A model generated the notes under the pieces. That model saw only the letters and a program-made list of their open reading frames with translations, did not search any database and had not been told where the DNA came from. The translations under genes were made by a program, and so were the position numbers. DNA of 64,000 nucleotides from Sphingomonas sp. BGYR3 (lineage in GTDB: Bacteria; Pseudomonadota; Alphaproteobacteria; Sphingomonadales; Sphingomonadaceae), in assembly GCF_025153455.1 (NCBI RefSeq), contig NZ_JANZNT010000001.1, forward strand, positions 2,180,001 through 2,244,000. Reading direction: 5' to 3'. Below are positions 59,641 through 64,000 of this stretch, piece by piece (position 1 is the first letter of the stretch; every line of letters starts with the position of its first letter).

Positions 59641-62600
59641 ATGACAACTCCCCTTCGGCAATTGCTTGCTCAATATCGGGCTGCATCAAAGAGCGAGCGA
59701 GAGAAGGGTACGTATTTCGAGCGTCTGGCTGTTGCGTTCATCAAGAACGACACCGGGATGCAGCAGGAATATGAGGACTGTTGGTTGTTTAGCGACTGGG
59801 CCAAGCTCAATCGGCTCGATGGCAGGGATATCGGGATTGACGCTGTTGCCAAGATCAGGGGCGAGGACAGCTATTGCGCCATCCAGTGCAAATTTTACCG
59901 GGAAGGCTATCGCATCCAGAAGAGCGATATCGACAGCTTCCTGAGTAGTGCACAGACCAAGCATTTTTCGCGCGGGCTGATCATTGAAACAACAGGGGCG
60001 CCATGGAGCGGAAACGCTACCGCCTTGTTGGACGATTTGAACGTCACGACCATTGATATCGACCGGCTGGAAGCCAGCCCGATTGATTGGGCAGCCTATT
60101 TCCAGCGAGATGAAATCCGAGTTGCCCCGCCCAAGGAATTGCGTCCCCACCAATGGGATGCTTTGAAGGCGGTTCGGGAGGGGTTGGCAGAGGCGGACCG
60201 TGGCAAGCTGATCATGGCCTGCGGGACAGGTAAGACCTTTACCGGCTTGAAGATTGCTGAGGACTTGGTTGGAGAAGGCGGCACGGTGCTGGTGCTGGTA
60301 CCTTCGCTGGCATTGATGAGTCAGACCATCCGGGAATGGACGATCGACAGTCAGACCCCCTTGCGGTCCTATGCTGTTTGTTCGGACGTGCAGGTAGGCA
60401 GGCGGCGTCGCGATGCTGATGATGTTGCCGAGGTCGATTTGCATGATCTTGATTATCCGGCGACGACTAATGCGGCCAAGCTGGCGTCCCGGTCATCCCA
60501 TCCGGCGGGCGACCGCATGACGGTGGTGTTTTCCACCTATCAGTCGATCCAGGTCATTTCCGACGCCCAAAAGCGGCATGGCTTTCCAGAGTTCGATCTG
60601 ATCATCTGCGATGAAGCGCACCGGACGACAGGAGCAACGCTGGCGGGCGAGGACGAAAGCAACTTCGTCAAGATTCACAATCAGGATTTCATAGCTGGCA
60701 AGAAGCGCCTCTACATGACGGCAACGCCCCGCGTGTTTGGCGATTCGGTCAAGAGCAAGGCCAGCGAGGTTTCTGCGGAACTGGCATCCATGGACGATGC
60801 GGCGCTGTATGGCGAAACGCTGTTCACGCGAGGGTTCGGCTGGGCGGTCGAAAACAAGCTGTTGACCGATTACAAAGTGCTGGTCCTGGCCGTCGATGAA
60901 GCCATGGTCAGCGGGGGCGTCCAAACCCGCCTTGCGGACGGCACATCCGAGCTGAGGCTGGACGACGCTACCAAGATCATCGGCTGCTACAAGGCGCTGA
61001 TCAAATCCGGCCTCAAGGATGAACTTCTTACCGATCCGCAGCCGATGCAGCGGGCTTTGGCATTCTGCAAAGATATCGCCTCCTCCAAGCTGATCCGCAG
61101 TGAGTTTGCAGCCGTTGTCAGTGAATATCTGGCGTCCGATGAAGGGCGGGAGGCGCTGGGCGATATCGAGCCACTGGAATGCGAGTTGCACCATGTTGAC
61201 GGCACCATGGGGGCCAAGGAACGCGGCTTGCATCTCGAATGGCTTAAAGAAACCCATGGCGACCATATTTGCCGCATTTTGACCAATGCCCGTTGCCTGT
61301 CCGAAGGGGTGGATGTTCCTGCCCTCGATGCCATCCTGTTTATGCATCCCCGCAAGAGCCAGATTGATGTTGTGCAGTCGGTGGGGCGCGTTATGCGCCG
61401 GGCACCGGGCAAGAACATGGGTTATGTCATCCTGCCGATTGGCGTTCCGGCAGGCATGTCCCCGGAAGAGGCGCTGAACGACAACGAACGCTATCGCGTC
61501 GTCTGGCAGATTTTGAATGCGCTTCGTTCCCATGACGAACGGTTCGATGCGCAATTGAACCAAGCCGACCTTGGCGTGGATATCAGCAGCAAGATCGAGG
61601 TTATCGCAGTCAGCAACAAACTACCCGCTGGCAAGTCAGCAAAGAAGGGGGTGGCTGGCATCGGGGGCGGTGGTGCAACAGGGGACGATGAAGAGCGGAC
61701 GGACGGTGACAGCAAGCCGCGCGAAAGCGTCGAAGGCCAGAACTCGTTCGTCTTTGATGAGTTCTCCCGCGCTATCATGGCAAAGATCGTCAAAAAGTGC
61801 GGACGGCGCGATTATTGGGAGGATTGGGCGGGCGATATCGCCAAGATCGCGCAGACGCACATTACCCGCATAACGGCGCTGGTATCTAAGGATGGCACGA
61901 GCGAGCGGGAGGCGTTTGACAGCTTCCTTGCCGAAATCCGGGACGATCTGAACGACAGTATCAGCCAGGCCGAAGCGATCGAGATGCTGGCACAACACCT
62001 GATCACGCGTCCGGTCTTTGATGCCCTGTTTGAAGGTTACAGTTTCGCCCGTAATAACCCTGTCTCAAAGGCGATGGAAGCCGTTCTCAGCGCCTTGGAC
62101 GAACACCGGCTGGACAAGGAGGCGGATAGCCTAGAACGCTTCTATGGGTCCGTAAAACGTCGTGCGGCTGGCATCGACAATTCGGAAGCCAAGCAGCGCA
62201 TCGTTGTGGAACTGTACGACAAGTTTTTCCGCAACGCCTTTCCGAAGATGACCGAGCGGCTGGGCATCGTTTACACCCCGGTTGAGGTGGTCGATTTCAT
62301 CATTCATTCGGTTGATGAGGTGTTACAAGCCGAGTTCGGGCAGACGCTGGGCAGCAGGGGAGTACACATCCTAGACCCCTTCACCGGCACCGGCACGTTC
62401 ATCACCCGCCTGTTGCAATCCGGGCTGATAAAGCCGGAGGAGCTGGAACACAAATACCGGCATGAAATCCATGCCAACGAGATTGTGCTGCTCGCCTACT
62501 ACATCGCGGCGATCAACATCGAGGCAGTTTATCACAACCTTTCCGGCGGGCAGTACACGCCCTTTGACGGTATCTGCCTGACCGACACATTCCAGCTGTA

Positions 62601-64000
62601 TGAGCAGGACAAGGATTTGCTCGCCAAGCTGATGCCCGACAACAGCAACCGGCGGACGCGGCAAAAGGAACTCGATATTCGCGTCATATTCGGCAACCCG
62701 CCCTATTCTGTTGGGCAGGGCAGCGCGAACGACAATGCTGCCAATCTGACTTATGCCAAGCTGGATGGACGCATTCGGGCAACCTATGCGGCCCGATCCG
62801 ACGCGACCAACAAGAACGCCCTGTATGATAGTTATATTAGGGCAATCCGCTGGGCTAGTGACCGCATAGGCGACAAGGGTGTCGTAGCCTATGTCTCGAA
62901 TGCTGGATGGCTTGATGCTAACACCGCTGACGGGTTGCGCCTGTGTTTGGCGGAGGAGTTCGCCAGCATTCATGTTTTCCATTTGCGCGGCAACCAACGC
63001 ACGTCCGGGGAGCGTTCACGGCGTGAAGGCGGCAAGATTTTTGGTTCGGGCAGCCGCACTCCTGTTGCCATCGCTCTGCTGGTCAAGAACCCGGATGCAG
63101 CGGACCATGGGCAAATCCGTTTCCACGATATCGGGGACTATCTAACCCGAGAGGAAAAGCTGGATATCGTTGCCCGGTTCGGCAGCATCGGCGGCATTTC
63201 AAAAGCGGGCAAATGGCAGTTCATCAAGCCCGATGACCATGGCGACTGGCTGGGGCAGCGGGACAAGAGTTTCGACACCTTCATCGCAATGGGCGACAAG
63301 GACACAAAGGGCGCGACGGCGCTGTTTGCGAATTTTTCGAGAGGCGTAGCAACTGCAAGAGATGCTTGGTGCTACAATGGTAGCCGCGAAGCTGTTGAAA
63401 AAAACATGCTTGCCATGATCAGCTTCTACAACGCCGAAGTGGATCGCTTCAACAAGTCGCACCCCAATGCTGATCGCAAGGCGCGTGAAGCAGCGGTGGA
63501 CGGATTCATTGACGCAGACGCCACCAAAATCAGTTGGAACCGTGGCCTCAAAGCCGAGCTGGTAAAAGGCAGGACTTTTGAGTTTGACCAAGCGTGCGTG
63601 ACGCCTAGCCTATATCGTCCCTTCACCCGCCAATGGCTGTATTTCAGCCGCACATTCAATGACATGATCTATCAAATGCCGAAGCTCTTCCCTGAACGGG
63701 AAGCGACAAATCAGGCTATTATGGTGAAGGCTCGCCCCGTTGAAGGGGGGCAACTTGCGTTGATGGTCAATGCCATCCCCGAACTGCAAACCGACGGGGG
63801 AGCGCAGTGCTTTCCCGAATATCTCTACGAGGCGGACGCAGGGATAGCACAGCACAGCACAGCACAGCACAGCACAATCATATCCGACGCTGACGGAGGA
63901 ACAAGAACGCAATCTGGTGATCTGCGCGTCGGGCGGGGGCCAGAAGCTGCCCTTCACGGCGCTGATGAGCAACGCCATTCCCAGCTTGCACATGGCGGAT
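59641..64000 (+). CDS. Fused restriction-modification protein (Mrr-like nuclease, SF2 helicase, N6-adenine methyltransferase), partial
   Basis: The frame is open from ATG 59641 to the window end (at least 1453 residues). Residues 1-130 are an Mrr-like PD-(D/E)xK nuclease (GRDIGIDAVA, then AIQCKFY; D67, Q82 and K84). Next is an SF2 helicase: Walker A CGTGKT (194-199), DEAH (324-327), YMTATP and motif VI QSVGRVMRR. An N6-adenine methyltransferase follows with motif I DPFTGTGTF (912-920) and motif IV NPPY (1019-1022). C-terminal family motifs are LYRPFTRQWLYFSR and CFPEYLYE. This is the layout of single-chain type ISP-like enzymes. Six AGCAC repeats at codons about 1402-1411 throw the last part out of the homologous frame. 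G+C is lower than in neighbours. Confidence 0.9.
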   Translation, partial: MTTPLRQLLAQYRAASKSEREKGTYFERLAVAFIKNDTGMQQEYEDCWLFSDWAKLNRLDGRDIGIDAVAKIRGEDSYCAIQCKFYREGYRIQKSDIDSFLSSAQTKHFSRGLIIETTGAPWSGNATALLDDLNVTTIDIDRLEASPIDWAAYFQRDEIRVAPPKELRPHQWDALKAVREGLAEADRGKLIMACGTGKTFTGLKIAEDLVGEGGTVLVLVPSLALMSQTIREWTIDSQTPLRSYAVCSDVQVGRRRRDADDVAEVDLHDLDYPATTNAAKLASRSSHPAGDRMTVVFSTYQSIQVISDAQKRHGFPEFDLIICDEAHRTTGATLAGEDESNFVKIHNQDFIAGKKRLYMTATPRVFGDSVKSKASEVSAELASMDDAALYGETLFTRGFGWAVENKLLTDYKVLVLAVDEAMVSGGVQTRLADGTSELRLDDATKIIGCYKALIKSGLKDELLTDPQPMQRALAFCKDIASSKLIRSEFAAVVSEYLASDEGREALGDIEPLECELHHVDGTMGAKERGLHLEWLKETHGDHICRILTNARCLSEGVDVPALDAILFMHPRKSQIDVVQSVGRVMRRAPGKNMGYVILPIGVPAGMSPEEALNDNERYRVVWQILNALRSHDERFDAQLNQADLGVDISSKIEVIAVSNKLPAGKSAKKGVAGIGGGGATGDDEERTDGDSKPRESVEGQNSFVFDEFSRAIMAKIVKKCGRRDYWEDWAGDIAKIAQTHITRITALVSKDGTSEREAFDSFLAEIRDDLNDSISQAEAIEMLAQHLITRPVFDALFEGYSFARNNPVSKAMEAVLSALDEHRLDKEADSLERFYGSVKRRAAGIDNSEAKQRIVVELYDKFFRNAFPKMTERLGIVYTPVEVVDFIIHSVDEVLQAEFGQTLGSRGVHILDPFTGTGTFITRLLQSGLIKPEELEHKYRHEIHANEIVLLAYYIAAINIEAVYHNLSGGQYTPFDGICLTDTFQLYEQDKDLLAKLMPDNSNRRTRQKELDIRVIFGNPPYSVGQGSANDNAANLTYAKLDGRIRATYAARSDATNKNALYDSYIRAIRWASDRIGDKGVVAYVSNAGWLDANTADGLRLCLAEEFASIHVFHLRGNQRTSGERSRREGGKIFGSGSRTPVAIALLVKNPDAADHGQIRFHDIGDYLTREEKLDIVARFGSIGGISKAGKWQFIKPDDHGDWLGQRDKSFDTFIAMGDKDTKGATALFANFSRGVATARDAWCYNGSREAVEKNMLAMISFYNAEVDRFNKSHPNADRKAREAAVDGFIDADATKISWNRGLKAELVKGRTFEFDQACVTPSLYRPFTRQWLYFSRTFNDMIYQMPKLFPEREATNQAIMVKARPVEGGQLALMVNAIPELQTDGGAQCFPEYLYEADAGIAQHSTAQHSTIISDADGGTRTQSGDLRVGRGPEAALHGADEQRHSQLAHGG
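63846..63875 (+). repeat. Pentanucleotide simple sequence repeat (AGCAC)6 inside the restriction-modification gene
   Basis: Six perfect tandem AGCAC units cover 30 bp. In the current frame they encode AQHST twice. Five is not a multiple of three, so each gain or loss of a unit changes the downstream frame. Downstream, the +1 frame relative to the gene encodes family-like sequence (YPTLTEEQERNLVICASGGG, then FTALMSNAIPSLHMAD). Gain of one unit (7 copies) or loss of two (4 copies) would bring that frame into register. Confidence 0.95.

Noticed and set aside
60493..61563. Minus-strand open frames within the restriction-modification gene
   Set aside because: They oppose the helicase motifs and show no recognisable domain.
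63846..64000. Frame change at the AGCAC tract as a plain sequencing error
   Set aside because: Not excluded, but the tract consists of six exact units and frame change by unit number is what slippage would give, so a biological cause is preferred pending read-level checks.

Overview
This window looks like chromosomal DNA of a sphingomonad-type alphaproteobacterium. Coding regions are GC-rich, with many GTG/TTG starts and tightly packed operons. The content fits the group: a PBP1A-type enzyme, hslVU, a short Ppx/GppA, a TonB receptor, an IorAB-type molybdenum hydroxylase, a LuxR-type receptor without a nearby synthase, a GTA-type holin/endolysin pair, and GC-rich palindromes between genes. No mobile element is visible in the first 59 kb.

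Layout. 0.1-2.5 kb: rpoZ with its terminator, then a Ppx/GppA-rlmE operon on the minus strand and tRNA-Gln(CUG). 2.5-7.3 kb: ergothioneine genes egtB-egtD, a cobalamin adenosyltransferase, a small HIG1-like membrane protein, glutamyl-Q-tRNA(Asp) synthetase and an HNH protein. 7.4-12.3 kb: a PBP1A-type peptidoglycan synthase, a threonine aldolase overlapping a DMT exporter, and a convergent SDR protein. 12.3-18.3 kb: two tandem M28 peptidases divergent from aminopeptidase N. 18.4-24.5 kb: a TSUP exporter, glyoxalase I and II, a lipoprotein, hslU and hslV separated and flanked by palindromic repeats, and a succinate-semialdehyde dehydrogenase. 24.6-30.4 kb: the lysis cassette, a DUF3422 protein, and a three-gene IorA/IorB/cytochrome c operon. 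30.4-41.6 kb: a diguanylate cyclase, a large HAD-like protein, a NIPSNAP protein, mtnP, a DUF2147 protein, aconitase, the LuxR-type receptor and purA. 41.6-50.3 kb: a hybrid histidine kinase, an FAH-family enzyme, an M3 peptidase and a TonB receptor. 50.6-59.0 kb: a branched-chain 2-oxoacid dehydrogenase operon (E1alpha-E1beta-E2), a PBP4-type carboxypeptidase, an MFS transporter, a LON-substrate-binding-domain protein and a thioredoxin/TPR protein.

The character changes sharply at tRNA-Gly(GCC) (59231-59305). Beyond it G+C drops and a single giant gene, running off the window end, encodes a restriction-modification polypeptide: an Mrr-like nuclease, an SF2 helicase and an N6-adenine methyltransferase. 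Near its 3' end sit six perfect tandem copies of the pentanucleotide AGCAC. Sequence resembling the family's C-terminal part continues after the repeat in a different reading frame, and it partly duplicates a block found just before the repeat. This has the structure of a phase-variable contingency locus on a tRNA-associated island and is the most interesting item here.

Gene functions come from recognised motifs and family resemblance. No database search was possible, so start codons and substrate assignments are inferences where stated.
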